From positions 1 through 28,860 of IMG/VR virus record IMGVR_UViG_3300025133_000467: 28,860 bases of DNA, one strand, 5' to 3'. This document shows, one piece after another, positions 13,567-22,071 of this stretch. A model generated the notes under the pieces. The model was not told where the DNA came from and searched no databases. It saw only the letters and a program-made list of their open reading frames with translations. The position numbers were made by a program, and so were the translations under genes. The stretch comes from a virus. Numbering within the stretch: the first letter of the stretch is position 1; each line of letters begins with the position of its first letter.

Positions 13567-13901
13567 TGAGTAGTATGAAAACAAATAGTATCCCATCACC
13601 AGTTACTGGGGCGTACCCCCCAGTAGGATCAGGGGGTTACGACACTAGTCTAACCCCAGTATACTCACCTTATGGAAGGCAGGGAGATGCCCTCTCTTCC
13701 ATGGATCAAGAAGGTAGAATTGGAATGGATCATAATCACATTCATATCCAACCAACTAGTAATGGATTTGTAATAACAACCTTTACTAAGGAACACGGCA
13801 TCAGGACATATAATTTCAGCGACTTTAAGGAAGTCATAAAATTTATAGATAGGTTGACGATATTAACCCTCGACAATGAGCGTATAGCGGAAAATGTATA
13901 G
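13566..13901 (+). CDS. Hypothetical protein, 111 aa, disordered N-terminus
   Basis: A 111-residue protein of unknown function. Residues 1-50 are low complexity (S, P, G, Y). From about 54 a small ordered region begins (HNHIHIQPTSNGFVITTFTK), with alternating hydrophobics consistent with a beta-sheet, then a helix (SDFKEVIKFIDRLTI). The start overlaps the GT-B stop by one base (TAATG) and the end overlaps the polymerase start by eight bases, so it is coupled on both sides. A strong G/C hairpin lies in its early codons (13604-13625). It might modulate polymerase expression; no homologue is recognised. Confidence 0.7.
   Translation: MSSMKTNSIPSPVTGAYPPVGSGGYDTSLTPVYSPYGRQGDALSSMDQEGRIGMDHNHIHIQPTSNGFVITTFTKEHGIRTYNFSDFKEVIKFIDRLTILTLDNERIAENV
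13604..13625 (+). other. Intragenic G/C-rich hairpin
   Basis: TACTGGGG (13604-13611) and CCCCAGTA (13618-13625) form a perfect eight-base-pair stem with a six-base loop, 38 bases into the 111-codon gene. It is the most stable short stem seen inside coding sequence here, in otherwise AT-rich DNA. It could slow ribosomes or protect mRNA; it may also be a chance effect of the Pro/Gly codons. Confidence 0.45.
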
Positions 13902-16497
13902 AAATATAGTTTATAATAACAGACAAAGAGCAGTAACATTGTGGACTTGGGATGAAGCGGGTAATCGTGTTGAAAAAACAATCCCCTTCAAGCCCCATAT
14001 ATACTTTGAACATAAGAATGGTAAAGATGGTTCAAGCATATTCAAGACCCCTTTGAAGATAAGGGAGTTTGAAACTGAATTTGATCGGAGAAAGTTCGTT
14101 CAGAGTTCAGGAATGAAGAGAATCTTTAACAATCTTCCACCAGAACAGCAATTTTTAATTGAAAAATATGGTGATCTACCTGATCAATCCGCTTTTGTGG
14201 AGCATGATCTACGAGTTTTCTACTTGGATATCGAAGTATACTCACCTGACGAGTTTCCGAAGGCTGAAGATGCTAAACATCCAGTAAACTTGATCACAAT
14301 TTATGATACTATCAAGAAAAAGTACCGCACTTGGGGTACTGATAAGTACACATCGGATCGTGATGATGTAATTTATAAACATTGCCGTAGTGAACCGGAA
14401 TTATTCCGTGAATTCATGAAATATTGGACTAAAAACTACCCAGACGTTCTTACGAACTGGAATGGAGATGGTTTTGATATTCCATACATCGTAAATCGCA
14501 TGGAAAGACTCTTCGGAGACAAATATGCCAACCAACTTTCACCTACAGGACGAATTTGGTCAGTTGAAAAGCTTGACAGGTTCAATAATCCAATTACAGA
14601 GTGGAGTATTCAAGGTGTATCTTGTATTGACTACCTTAAAGCTTATAAAAAGTTCTCAAGAAACGAACGTGAGAGTTATACTCTTGGCTACATTGGTGAA
14701 TTGGAAGTTGGAATGCCTAAAATTGATCATGAAGGTTCGCTTGCCGAGCTTGCAAATGATGATTGGGATACCTTTGTAAAGTATAACATCCGTGACGTTG
14801 AGATTATGGTCTTAATGGAGGCAGAATTGCACTTCCTAGAGCTTTGCAGGATGATTGCATACAAAGGGTTAACGAAGTTTGAGAAGGCTTTAGCGACTAA
14901 TAACGTGGTCGCAGGAGCATTCGCACTACAGGCACGTAAAGTTGGTCTAACAATCCCTACATTTCAGTATGAAAAGGGTGGAAGACCTCCGGGAGGTCTG
15001 GTTCGATTCCCTGAAAATGGGTTTGCTGATGACGTAGCATCTTTTGATGCGAAATCCCTGTATCCAAACACGATTATCACAATGAATCTGTCTCCAGAAA
15101 CAAAACTTGGACAGTGTACTTCAGATGATAACTTTACTTTTGTAACCACGGTTCGTGGAAAGCAATTTAAGCTTAAGAATGATGAGTTCAAAGCTTGGCT
15201 GGTGAAGAATCAGGTGTGTAGATCGGTGCATGGAACTTTATTCTCTCAAAATGTTAAGGGAATTATCCCAAGCATCATTGAGGATATATATTCTAGCCGT
15301 ATTGTGTCCCAGAAAAAGAAGAAAAAGCATGAACGTGCTATTAGTAAGCTAAAATCTGGTACAGAAGAGTATGATTTACTCTCAAAACGTGTTCAAGAAG
15401 AGGATACAATGCAATATACACTCAAGATTTTGATGAATTCCATCTACGGAACGTTCGGAAACCATCATTCTTGCCTATATGACCTTGATTGTGCCGCTTC
15501 GATTACGCTTACAGGGCAAGAATCTAACCTACAAGCTAGTCTTGCAGTGAAAAACTACATCAAAAAGGTGTATAATTGTGATGATGACCTGTTGATCTAC
15601 GGTGATACAGACTCTATTTACATTACATTGCGTCCATTATTTGATCATTTAGGTATTAAACTGCTTGAGAGTGAAGAACGAATAGTTGGGAAGTCTATGA
15701 AGATCACTGACGAGGCTATGAAAATCATCACGGAGCTTGGTGGAGAAGGTAATCCTGCTGATGGAGCCATTACAAAGCATCTTGAATCGTGGGCTAGAGG
15801 GACTTTAAACTCGATTGATCCTCGTTTCATGTTTGCTCGTGAAAAAATCTCAAAACGTGGCATCTTTATGAATGCTAAAAAGCGTTATGTGGTTCAGGTT
15901 GTGGATAATGAAGGGATTGCAGTGCCTGTGGGAAGTAAGAAGGAGTTCTCATACACTGGATTGGAAGTAGTAAGTTCAACATATGCGAAAGAAGTTCAGA
16001 ATATGATGAAAGAAGTCATCCAAACGATGATCATTTCAAAAGATTTGACAACTTCTAACCTATCAGTTGTTGATACCTACGCCGATTTCTGTAAATTATC
16101 ACCAGAAACGTTGGCTACAAGGAAGAGTGTGAAAGATCTTAAGAAGTATGCACCTAATTCTACGGGGTTCCAGATTGGAAAGGGAACTCCACAGAACAGT
16201 AAGGCATCGCTCCTGTATAATAACATGATTGATCACTTGACTTTGGGTAAGCAATATGAGAAGATAAAATCTGGTGATAAGATAAAGATTTTGTATGTGG
16301 CTAAAAACCGCTTCGGATTGGAATATGTTGGATTTAAAGACGTACTTCCTCCTGAATTCGGGATGTCTCCAGACTACAGAAAGCTTTATTTGAAACATGT
16401 TCATACTGTAGTTGAAAGAATGTTCCATGCGGTGTCGTGGAATGCGACAGATCCTACTAAAAACTATGAATGTGACATAATCTCAGAGTTTAGTTAG
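13894..16497 (+). CDS. 43: DNA polymerase gp43, family B
   Basis: An 867-residue replicative polymerase with proofreading exonuclease (T4 gp43 has 898). Exonuclease motifs: YLDIEVYSP (D112, E114), NWNGDGFDIPY (D195) and YNIRDVE (D301). Polymerase motif A: FDAKSLYPN (D385); motif B: KILMNSIYG (511-519); motif C: YGDTDS (569-574, D571 and D573). A KKRY-type motif (AKKRYVVQ) lies in the thumb-proximal part. It extends the leading and lagging strands with gp45 as its clamp. It overlaps the upstream small gene by eight bases. All catalytic residues are intact. Confidence 0.98.
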   Translation: MYRNIVYNNRQRAVTLWTWDEAGNRVEKTIPFKPHIYFEHKNGKDGSSIFKTPLKIREFETEFDRRKFVQSSGMKRIFNNLPPEQQFLIEKYGDLPDQSAFVEHDLRVFYLDIEVYSPDEFPKAEDAKHPVNLITIYDTIKKKYRTWGTDKYTSDRDDVIYKHCRSEPELFREFMKYWTKNYPDVLTNWNGDGFDIPYIVNRMERLFGDKYANQLSPTGRIWSVEKLDRFNNPITEWSIQGVSCIDYLKAYKKFSRNERESYTLGYIGELEVGMPKIDHEGSLAELANDDWDTFVKYNIRDVEIMVLMEAELHFLELCRMIAYKGLTKFEKALATNNVVAGAFALQARKVGLTIPTFQYEKGGRPPGGLVRFPENGFADDVASFDAKSLYPNTIITMNLSPETKLGQCTSDDNFTFVTTVRGKQFKLKNDEFKAWLVKNQVCRSVHGTLFSQNVKGIIPSIIEDIYSSRIVSQKKKKKHERAISKLKSGTEEYDLLSKRVQEEDTMQYTLKILMNSIYGTFGNHHSCLYDLDCAASITLTGQESNLQASLAVKNYIKKVYNCDDDLLIYGDTDSIYITLRPLFDHLGIKLLESEERIVGKSMKITDEAMKIITELGGEGNPADGAITKHLESWARGTLNSIDPRFMFAREKISKRGIFMNAKKRYVVQVVDNEGIAVPVGSKKEFSYTGLEVVSSTYAKEVQNMMKEVIQTMIISKDLTTSNLSVVDTYADFCKLSPETLATRKSVKDLKKYAPNSTGFQIGKGTPQNSKASLLYNNMIDHLTLGKQYEKIKSGDKIKILYVAKNRFGLEYVGFKDVLPPEFGMSPDYRKLYLKHVHTVVERMFHAVSWNATDPTKNYECDIISEFS

Positions 16498-16567
16498 AAA
16501 ATAATTTAATGTTGGATGACTCATTAACACAAAAAAAGCCATCAGTATACTAAGGAAAAAGAACAAC

Positions 16568-16933
16568 ATGAAAAATGAAATTATCGTATTTTTGGACGGT
16601 GTTAGCCGTACAATTGCGGGTGTGAAAATCGCTGATAGCGATACTACTATTACAGTAGAGAACCCAGTTATCGTAAATGCTATGCCGAATCAAGACGGTC
16701 AGATGACCCTTCAGTTGATTCCAGTATTCTTCCGTGAAGTTTTGGAAGATCAGAATCAGGTGTGTGAATTCGAGTACCAGAAAACTCAGATTACGCAAAC
16801 CAACATCTCAGACATGAATAAGCAGATTACTATGCAGTATAAAATGCTTTTCAAGCCAGTTCCAACGCAGGTTGACGCTGGAGGCACTGATAAAGTTGTA
16901 GATTTGTTTGATGAGGAAGCAGGTAATGAGTAA
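16568..16933 (+). CDS. Small beta-rich conserved-looking protein upstream of uvsX
   Basis: A 121-residue protein. Its first 60 residues (FLDGVSRTIAGVKIADSDTT, then VENPVIVNAMP and LQLIPVFFREVL) alternate hydrophobic residues as in a small five-stranded barrel, and the strand order is reminiscent of Sm-like folds, but no decisive motif is present. The C-terminus is acidic (DKVVDLFDEEAGNE). A similarly placed small protein occurs before uvsX in some distant T4-like phages, from memory. An AAGGA site precedes the ATG; the end overlaps the preferred uvsX start by eight bases. An RNA-binding or recombination accessory role is a guess. Confidence 0.72.
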   Translation: MKNEIIVFLDGVSRTIAGVKIADSDTTITVENPVIVNAMPNQDGQMTLQLIPVFFREVLEDQNQVCEFEYQKTQITQTNISDMNKQITMQYKMLFKPVPTQVDAGGTDKVVDLFDEEAGNE

Positions 16934-18014
16934 GGGCAAGATTTCTGCCCTAGACATTCTTAAGGACTTCGCAAAGGATGAGGATTTCGCTATCTCAACC
17001 TTAGAATCTGAACCAATGGACATTGAAAATGACTTTTTGGATACAGGTTCTGCAAGTCTGAATGCAATTCTTTCGGGTTCCACCAAGGGTGGGATTCCGA
17101 AAGGTCATATTACTGGGTTCTATGGACCTAGTGGATGTGGCAAATCGTTCGTAATCGGAAAAGCAATCGCATCTGCACAATTGAAAGGTTATATTCCGAT
17201 AGTAATTGACACAGAAGGTACTTGGGATGGTCGTGCATCAGGATTTGGTATTGATATTTCAAACTGTATCTTGATTAAGGAAGATGTTATTGAGACAATT
17301 CGCAATAAAATCATCCAGATTATTGAAAAATATGCAACTCATCTAGCCAGTGGTGATGTAAAATTCATCATTATATTGGATTCGATTGGTGGATTGCAGT
17401 GTCAGAAGGAAGTTGATGATGCATTGAAGGGTCATAATGCTATGGACATGGGAACTAGAGCGAGAGTTCTACGAACTTTGTTTAAAGGCTTGACAACGAA
17501 GTGTTCAAGGTATAGAATACCGTTTGTTTGGAGTAATCATTGTTATGATGATCCTTCAGCGTTTATGCCTAGTGCTATTCAGAAGATGCCCGGAGGTAAA
17601 GCCCCTTGGTACTTCTCATCAGCAATTGTCATGATGCGTAGAAAGGAAGAAAAGACTGAAGAAACGGGAACTATGATGCGAAATCAGGGTGCATTGCTCC
17701 CAATTGAGTGTGTAAAACAACGTTTCGTCCGTCCATTCCTGAAGGCTGAAATGAGTATTAACTATGCAACAGGATTAAAGCGTTACCACGGTATGTTTGA
17801 GATCGGTAAAGATCTTGGTGTCATTGAAGGCAACAGGTCATACACCCTTTCAGACGGATCTGCCCTTGGTTATAAGAAGGCAATTGTGGGGAATGCACAA
17901 CTATGGGAAGAAACAATTCTTCCTATACTCGACCCGATCATCCAGAAGGAATTTGGATTCGGAAGTAAAGAAACAACGGAACTAATGGAAAGCTTAGAAG
18001 TTGACGAAGACTAA
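16926..18014 (+). CDS. uvsX: UvsX recombinase (RecA-like)
   Basis: A 362-residue recombinase (T4 UvsX has 391). ATG 16926 is chosen because AGGAAGCAGGTA precedes it; the frame extends to 16908 with no better site. Walker A is GPSGCGKS (67-74), the catalytic Glu sits in DTEGTWD (E98), and Walker B is IIILDSIGGL (D152). The DNA-binding loop region contains MDMGTRARVLR and MPGGKAPWYFSS. It polymerises on ssDNA and performs strand exchange, helped by UvsY and gp32. It overlaps the small beta-rich gene by eight bases and gene 41 by 14. Length and motif spacing clearly fit UvsX rather than bacterial RecA. Confidence 0.95.
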   Translation: MSKGKISALDILKDFAKDEDFAISTLESEPMDIENDFLDTGSASLNAILSGSTKGGIPKGHITGFYGPSGCGKSFVIGKAIASAQLKGYIPIVIDTEGTWDGRASGFGIDISNCILIKEDVIETIRNKIIQIIEKYATHLASGDVKFIIILDSIGGLQCQKEVDDALKGHNAMDMGTRARVLRTLFKGLTTKCSRYRIPFVWSNHCYDDPSAFMPSAIQKMPGGKAPWYFSSAIVMMRRKEEKTEETGTMMRNQGALLPIECVKQRFVRPFLKAEMSINYATGLKRYHGMFEIGKDLGVIEGNRSYTLSDGSALGYKKAIVGNAQLWEETILPILDPIIQKEFGFGSKETTELMESLEVDED

Positions 18015-19359
18015 TAAAATAGATCTAGATTTCTTTGAAAACGTGATACTAGATAATTGCTTCAAGAATGAAGCTTATCTAGCTTCTATTATAGACATCA
18101 CATCCCCTGAATATTTCAGGGATGTTGATGTTAAGAAGATATTCAGCGTTTTCAAATTATTCTACGATAAGAGAGCAAGAATACCGACCAATGATGAGTT
18201 AAAGGTTTACTTCGAACATAGTTCGATTAAGTTGGCGTTTAAAAACGTACAATCAACCCTCAGACAATTGGGTGAATATGGTGAAGATGAGCTAATTGAG
18301 AACACGGAAACCTTCATTAAGGAGCGTGGGTTTGAATTAGTACTTGAGGATGTAGTTAACAACTATAACCAACTTGACCTTAAGAACAATTCAATGGAAG
18401 TTTTGGGTCGTTTTGACTCAGTATGTAGTATTTCACTCAACACAAACTTGGGAATGGACTACTTCAATGATATTGAACAGTTCACAGATAGGTTGGATGT
18501 TGGAGAATCTTACATTTCAACTGGATTCTCATGGTTAGACAAGAAACTTGGTGGTGGATATAGGGAAGCAGGTAAAGCCTTATACGTATTCAGTGGTGCA
18601 ACCAATGCAGGTAAGTCTATCATGCTTGGTAATTGCGCAGTTCAGATGGTCAAAGCAGGTAAAAACGTAGCAGTAATCACTTTAGAAATGTCGGAGGACA
18701 TCTACGCCTCCAGAACTACAGCACAGTTGGCACGAATTCCCATAAGAGAACTTAGTGAGGAGCGTGAAAGCGTTGTAGCATACTGTAAACAGCATATTAA
18801 AGCTAATGATAATAGGCTGATGATCAAAGAATTCCCGAACAACTCAATAAAGGTTGCAGGAATTCGCAACTATTTAAACGAATTAAAGAAGCGTAAGAAC
18901 TTTACACCAGATGCAATCGTGATTGACTATCTAAATTTGCTTTGTGCGAACAATCCAACAGGTCAATCATATGCGGATATTAAGACAATTACTGAAGAAG
19001 TACGTGCATTATCATACATTTTCGGATGTCCAGTAATCACAGCTACTCAGTTGGGTCGTGAAGCATTCAATGTTGAAAATCCCGGCATTGAAACCACCTC
19101 CGAAAGTATCGGAACTGCACAAACTGCTGACGTTCAAATCGCTGTTTACTCAAAAGAAGAAGACCGAGCAAATGGGATGATCAATATCGGCATACAAAAG
19201 AACAGATATGGAGATAATTACGGAACCAAGTGCTTAAACATTGACTGGGATACGTTATACGTTGAACAGTTTCAAGACGATGAAGAAGACGATAATGGTG
19301 AAATTGAGAATTTCCTTAATGATGCTGAATCTTCACTACGGAGTTTAGAGATTGGGTAG
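18001..19359 (+). CDS. 41: Replicative DNA helicase gp41 (DnaB-like)
   Basis: A 452-residue hexameric helicase (T4 gp41 has 475). An N-terminal helical domain (1-about 150) precedes a RecA-type motor: Walker A GATNAGKS (199-206), catalytic Glu in TLEMSED (E229), Walker B IVIDYLN (D309) and TATQLGREA downstream, followed by an arginine-finger region and an acidic tail. It unwinds DNA 5'-3' ahead of gp43 and works with primase. The start appears to be TTG at 18001: no ATG occurs in frame until residue 132, which would remove most of the N-terminal domain. It overlaps uvsX by 14 bases, suggesting coupling that tolerates a weak start. Confidence 0.93.
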   Translation: MTKTNKIDLDFFENVILDNCFKNEAYLASIIDITSPEYFRDVDVKKIFSVFKLFYDKRARIPTNDELKVYFEHSSIKLAFKNVQSTLRQLGEYGEDELIENTETFIKERGFELVLEDVVNNYNQLDLKNNSMEVLGRFDSVCSISLNTNLGMDYFNDIEQFTDRLDVGESYISTGFSWLDKKLGGGYREAGKALYVFSGATNAGKSIMLGNCAVQMVKAGKNVAVITLEMSEDIYASRTTAQLARIPIRELSEERESVVAYCKQHIKANDNRLMIKEFPNNSIKVAGIRNYLNELKKRKNFTPDAIVIDYLNLLCANNPTGQSYADIKTITEEVRALSYIFGCPVITATQLGREAFNVENPGIETTSESIGTAQTADVQIAVYSKEEDRANGMINIGIQKNRYGDNYGTKCLNIDWDTLYVEQFQDDEEDDNGEIENFLNDAESSLRSLEIG

Positions 19360-19391
19360 TTGACTTTCGTGACTATTTGGTAAATAGTTAT

Positions 19392-20222
19392 ATGAAAAAG
19401 ATAAAAGTATTTACTAACAATGACCTCGATGGAGCAGGTTCCCTTATGCTGATAAAATGGGCATTTGGTGAACTTGTTGAAATTGACCATTCTGTTACAA
19501 ATATCTTTAACCTTAGAAGAGAGTACGAAAACTTCGATCCTGATGATTATTCAAAAGTGTTCATTCTCAACATGGTTCCAGATTTTGAGATAGACGAAAA
19601 AACGATGATTTTCTCTAAGGCAGAATCCTTAGAAATGCAGTATAAAGGTAAAGTTGACGTTTCTGTCACTACGACAGATTTGATTCAAAAGTTCTTTAAA
19701 AGATCATTATCTAATTTGACCGAAAAACGGCAGAAATTTGTGGATACAATCCACTCATTATATGTTGATGGTGGGTCTAAGAAGGAAGTGATGAAATTGA
19801 ACGCTGTTTTCAGCTATGGAAGAAACAAGCTTTCGGCATTTTATGACCGATTTGCAGACGGATTAGAAGATTATACTGATGAGGAAAATACCATCATCAG
19901 CCACTATTCTAAGAAACTTGCAATGACGTATAAAAGGTTGGAAACCTATGAGCATAAACGGAATAAAGGCGTGTATATAGCCATCGTTCCAGACATGGAT
20001 CATAAGCATGAAATTTTAGACTTGCTTTTTAAGAAGCTTTCGCCTAAGATGGTCTTTCTAGTGGATTTACATAATGGCTTTATCAGTGTCCGAAAAGATG
20101 ATTCCGTTACGGTGGACATGCACAAACTCTGTGAGACTATGATTAGTGGTCGAGCAATGAAGAATTGTGCAGGAGGAAGATATACAGAGAAGTTTCTTGA
20201 CTTCTCAAAGGCGTTCATGTAA
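19392..20222 (+). CDS. DHH-superfamily-like phosphoesterase with degenerate motifs
   Basis: A 276-residue protein. FTNNDLDGAGSLML (7-20) is motif I of the DHH superfamily (RecJ, NrnA), D-x-D-G. The C-terminus (ISVRKDD, then CAGGRYTEKFLDFSKAF) has the layout of a DHHA1 domain, with A-G-G-R where G-G-G-H is usual. The central motif II Asp and the D-H-H signature are not visible: VFILNMVPD and MIFSKAE lie where they would be expected. ATG 19392 is preferred; an in-frame TTG at 19377 is weaker. No clear ribosome site is seen. It may be an oligonucleotide phosphodiesterase with altered chemistry, or an inactive paralogue used as an adaptor. Confidence 0.6.
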   Translation: MKKIKVFTNNDLDGAGSLMLIKWAFGELVEIDHSVTNIFNLRREYENFDPDDYSKVFILNMVPDFEIDEKTMIFSKAESLEMQYKGKVDVSVTTTDLIQKFFKRSLSNLTEKRQKFVDTIHSLYVDGGSKKEVMKLNAVFSYGRNKLSAFYDRFADGLEDYTDEENTIISHYSKKLAMTYKRLETYEHKRNKGVYIAIVPDMDHKHEILDLLFKKLSPKMVFLVDLHNGFISVRKDDSVTVDMHKLCETMISGRAMKNCAGGRYTEKFLDFSKAFM

Positions 20223-20223
20223 T

Positions 20224-20529
20224 ATGTCTAGAATTGAAAACGATGTGGGTAGACTGCAAGCGTACAATCCTTACAATACGATTGAAGAGTTAGAGTTGGA
20301 TGATGTTATCGGAAAATTCGTCACTTTGGTCTGGTTGGTAAAGGATAAAAAGCTTACTAAAACCACCTTCTTTGTTGAGATTGTTGAAAACGATACCATC
20401 AGGGAAATATTTAAGAGTATTTGTGGGTGTGATGATGACGTTGAATTGTACAGGGAACTGTTAATTCGATATCCATCCATTAGCGAATCAAAATTTATTA
20501 AAACTAGAATTAAGAAACTTAACTTATGA
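20224..20529 (+). CDS. Small protein in the gp33 syntenic slot (function unproven)
   Basis: A 101-residue acidic-to-basic protein. It starts two bases after the upstream stop and ends in an ATGA overlap with the gp59-like gene. The sequence (LELDDVIGKFVTLVWLVKDK in the middle; SISESKFIKTRIKKLNL at the end) matches no family I know. In T4 the order is 33-59-32; here the order is this gene, a gp59-like gene, then 32, and T4 gp33 has 112 residues. It is therefore a positional candidate for the late-transcription coactivator, but the expected hydrophobic clamp-binding terminus (D-F-L-L in T4) is absent. The frame is open further upstream to 20167, which would overlap the DHH-like gene. Confidence 0.65.
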   Translation: MSRIENDVGRLQAYNPYNTIEELELDDVIGKFVTLVWLVKDKKLTKTTFFVEIVENDTIREIFKSICGCDDDVELYRELLIRYPSISESKFIKTRIKKLNL

Positions 20530-21185
20530 TAACAAATTTAGAGAAAAGCGTATATAATATGTATTTGAAGACCTTAAGACAGTCTCAAGATAAACCATAT
20601 AAGTTGCGGAAAGATTTTAAAGATTTTGAGAAAAATCCAAATTACCCACATATACGCAAAATCTCTAATTTGTTCAAATCTTGCCCTCATATCTCACTTG
20701 ATGATTACTTCATTGCACCTTATAAGGTGTATGAGCTTGATGATGAGGATAAGGTTTATACACTCCAGTTCTATGGATCAATGAAAGCACTGGGTTGTTA
20801 TAAACAATACATGAATATTAAGGAACTATGTAATCCTGATGAAGAACATCAATTAGACTTCATTAAGCGTTCCTTCCAATTTATTTTAAAATTCTGCATG
20901 GACAATAAAATCTCATATGAAACGTATCTCAATCATAAGAAAGGGTTTACGTATGAGTGGATGAAACATTATGCAGAAAAGAAAATTAGTTTGCTGTGCC
21001 TACTTGAATATGATATTATTTATGATATGATTATGGGCATAGAAGAAGAACACAGGTCACTCCTCTTGGGTGATCTGGAAGATCGTTTTTATAAGATCAA
21101 AGGTGATTACCTGAACTCTGTAAAGGCGAGAGCAATAGTAAAAAAAGCAATAATAATACTACAGAAAAATACTAAAGATACATAG
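20526..21185 (+). CDS. 59: Probable gp59-like helicase loader
   Basis: A 219-residue helical protein (T4 gp59 has 217). The N-terminal segment LEKSVYNMYLKTLRQ aligns with T4 gp59 around K-S-V-Y-x2-Y-L. Downstream, spaced helices (YPHIRKISNLFK, LDDYFIAPYKVY, KKISLLCLLEYDIIYDMIM) follow the layout of the loader's two helical domains. It lies directly before gene 32, as in T4. gp59 loads gp41 onto gp32-coated forks. Its start overlaps the previous stop (ATGA). Sequence similarity is weak by eye; the assignment rests on the N-terminal match, length and synteny. Confidence 0.5.
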   Translation: MITNLEKSVYNMYLKTLRQSQDKPYKLRKDFKDFEKNPNYPHIRKISNLFKSCPHISLDDYFIAPYKVYELDDEDKVYTLQFYGSMKALGCYKQYMNIKELCNPDEEHQLDFIKRSFQFILKFCMDNKISYETYLNHKKGFTYEWMKHYAEKKISLLCLLEYDIIYDMIMGIEEEHRSLLLGDLEDRFYKIKGDYLNSVKARAIVKKAIIILQKNTKDT

Positions 21186-21211
21186 TCTAGAAGACAAGGA
21201 AAAGAAACAAA

Positions 21212-22063
21212 ATGGCAAATGAATATAAAAACCCACTATTCGAGAAATTGAAAGAAACTTGGAATAATAACAAAAAAGGCGGTTACAAAAACGTCTTGAA
21301 GACCACTCCTGACAATACTTATATTGTCCGTGTCGTACCTGACACTGAGGATGTGTCAAAAACGTTCTTCCAGTACTACTTACACGGTTGGACTAGCTCA
21401 ACGGATGGTCGTTACGTGTCCACGGTTTGTCCTACGACATACGGTGAAGACTGCCCGATCTGCACAGAGCGTTTCCGTCTATGGAACAAGGGTGATGATG
21501 CCTCGAAAGAGTTGTCAAAGAACTTGGCTCGTAAAGAACGCTACTACTCAAACGTGTATGTTGTAGATGACCCTACAAATGAAGAAAATAACGGCACTGT
21601 TAAGATCTTCGGATTTGGTCGTCAGATTAAGAAGATTATCGATGAAGCAATTGAGGGCGATGATGCCGAGGAAATCGGTGGTCGTATGATGGACTTCACT
21701 AAAGAGGGTTGTAACCTTCGTATTAAGGTGGAGAAGAATAAGGCAGGATTCCCGAACTATGACCGTTCGAAATTCGTAGTGCCATCGGCTGTTTCCATTA
21801 GTTTGGACGATGCTGTGGCGCAGATTCATGACTTTGATCCACTTCTGGTTCGGAAGACTCAGGATGAGATGAAAGACATGTTGGAAAATGCACTTTACGG
21901 TGCGGGTGAAATGCAAGAAGAACCTTCTAAGCCTGTCAAAGAGGGTGTAAATGCAATTGATGAACTTGTAGGAAAAGCAGATAAAGAAGAGGAAGACATT
22001 CCTATGGATTTTGACTCTCCTGCTGACGAAGAGGACATCCTTGCAGAATTGGATAACCTATAG
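21212..22063 (+). CDS. 32: Single-stranded DNA-binding protein gp32
   Basis: A 283-residue protein (T4 gp32 has 301). A basic N-terminal arm (residues 1-28, including ETWNNNKKGGYKN) would mediate cooperativity. The OB-fold core carries a zinc site H58...C73...C81-x2-C84, matching the T4 H-x12-C-x9-C-x2-C pattern closely. KNLARKERYYSNVYVVDDP (99-117) is the characteristic gp32 block. The C-terminus is very acidic (EEEDIPMDFDSPADEEDIL...), the segment used to contact UvsY, gp59, gp43 and others. AAGGA precedes the start. It coats ssDNA in replication and recombination. Confidence 0.95.
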   Translation: MANEYKNPLFEKLKETWNNNKKGGYKNVLKTTPDNTYIVRVVPDTEDVSKTFFQYYLHGWTSSTDGRYVSTVCPTTYGEDCPICTERFRLWNKGDDASKELSKNLARKERYYSNVYVVDDPTNEENNGTVKIFGFGRQIKKIIDEAIEGDDAEEIGGRMMDFTKEGCNLRIKVEKNKAGFPNYDRSKFVVPSAVSISLDDAVAQIHDFDPLLVRKTQDEMKDMLENALYGAGEMQEEPSKPVKEGVNAIDELVGKADKEEEDIPMDFDSPADEEDILAELDNL

Positions 22064-22071
22064 GATTAACA

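Noticed and set aside
16543-16551. CAGTATACT as an independent promoter for the gene before uvsX
   Set aside because: No -35-like hexamer at a proper distance, and the predicted start would lie beyond the AAGGA ribosome site.
19360-19392. TTGACT followed by TAAATA before the DHH-like gene as a promoter
   Set aside because: The spacer is only 15 bases and initiation would fall at the start codon itself; kept only as part of the repeated TATAANTATTTA observation.
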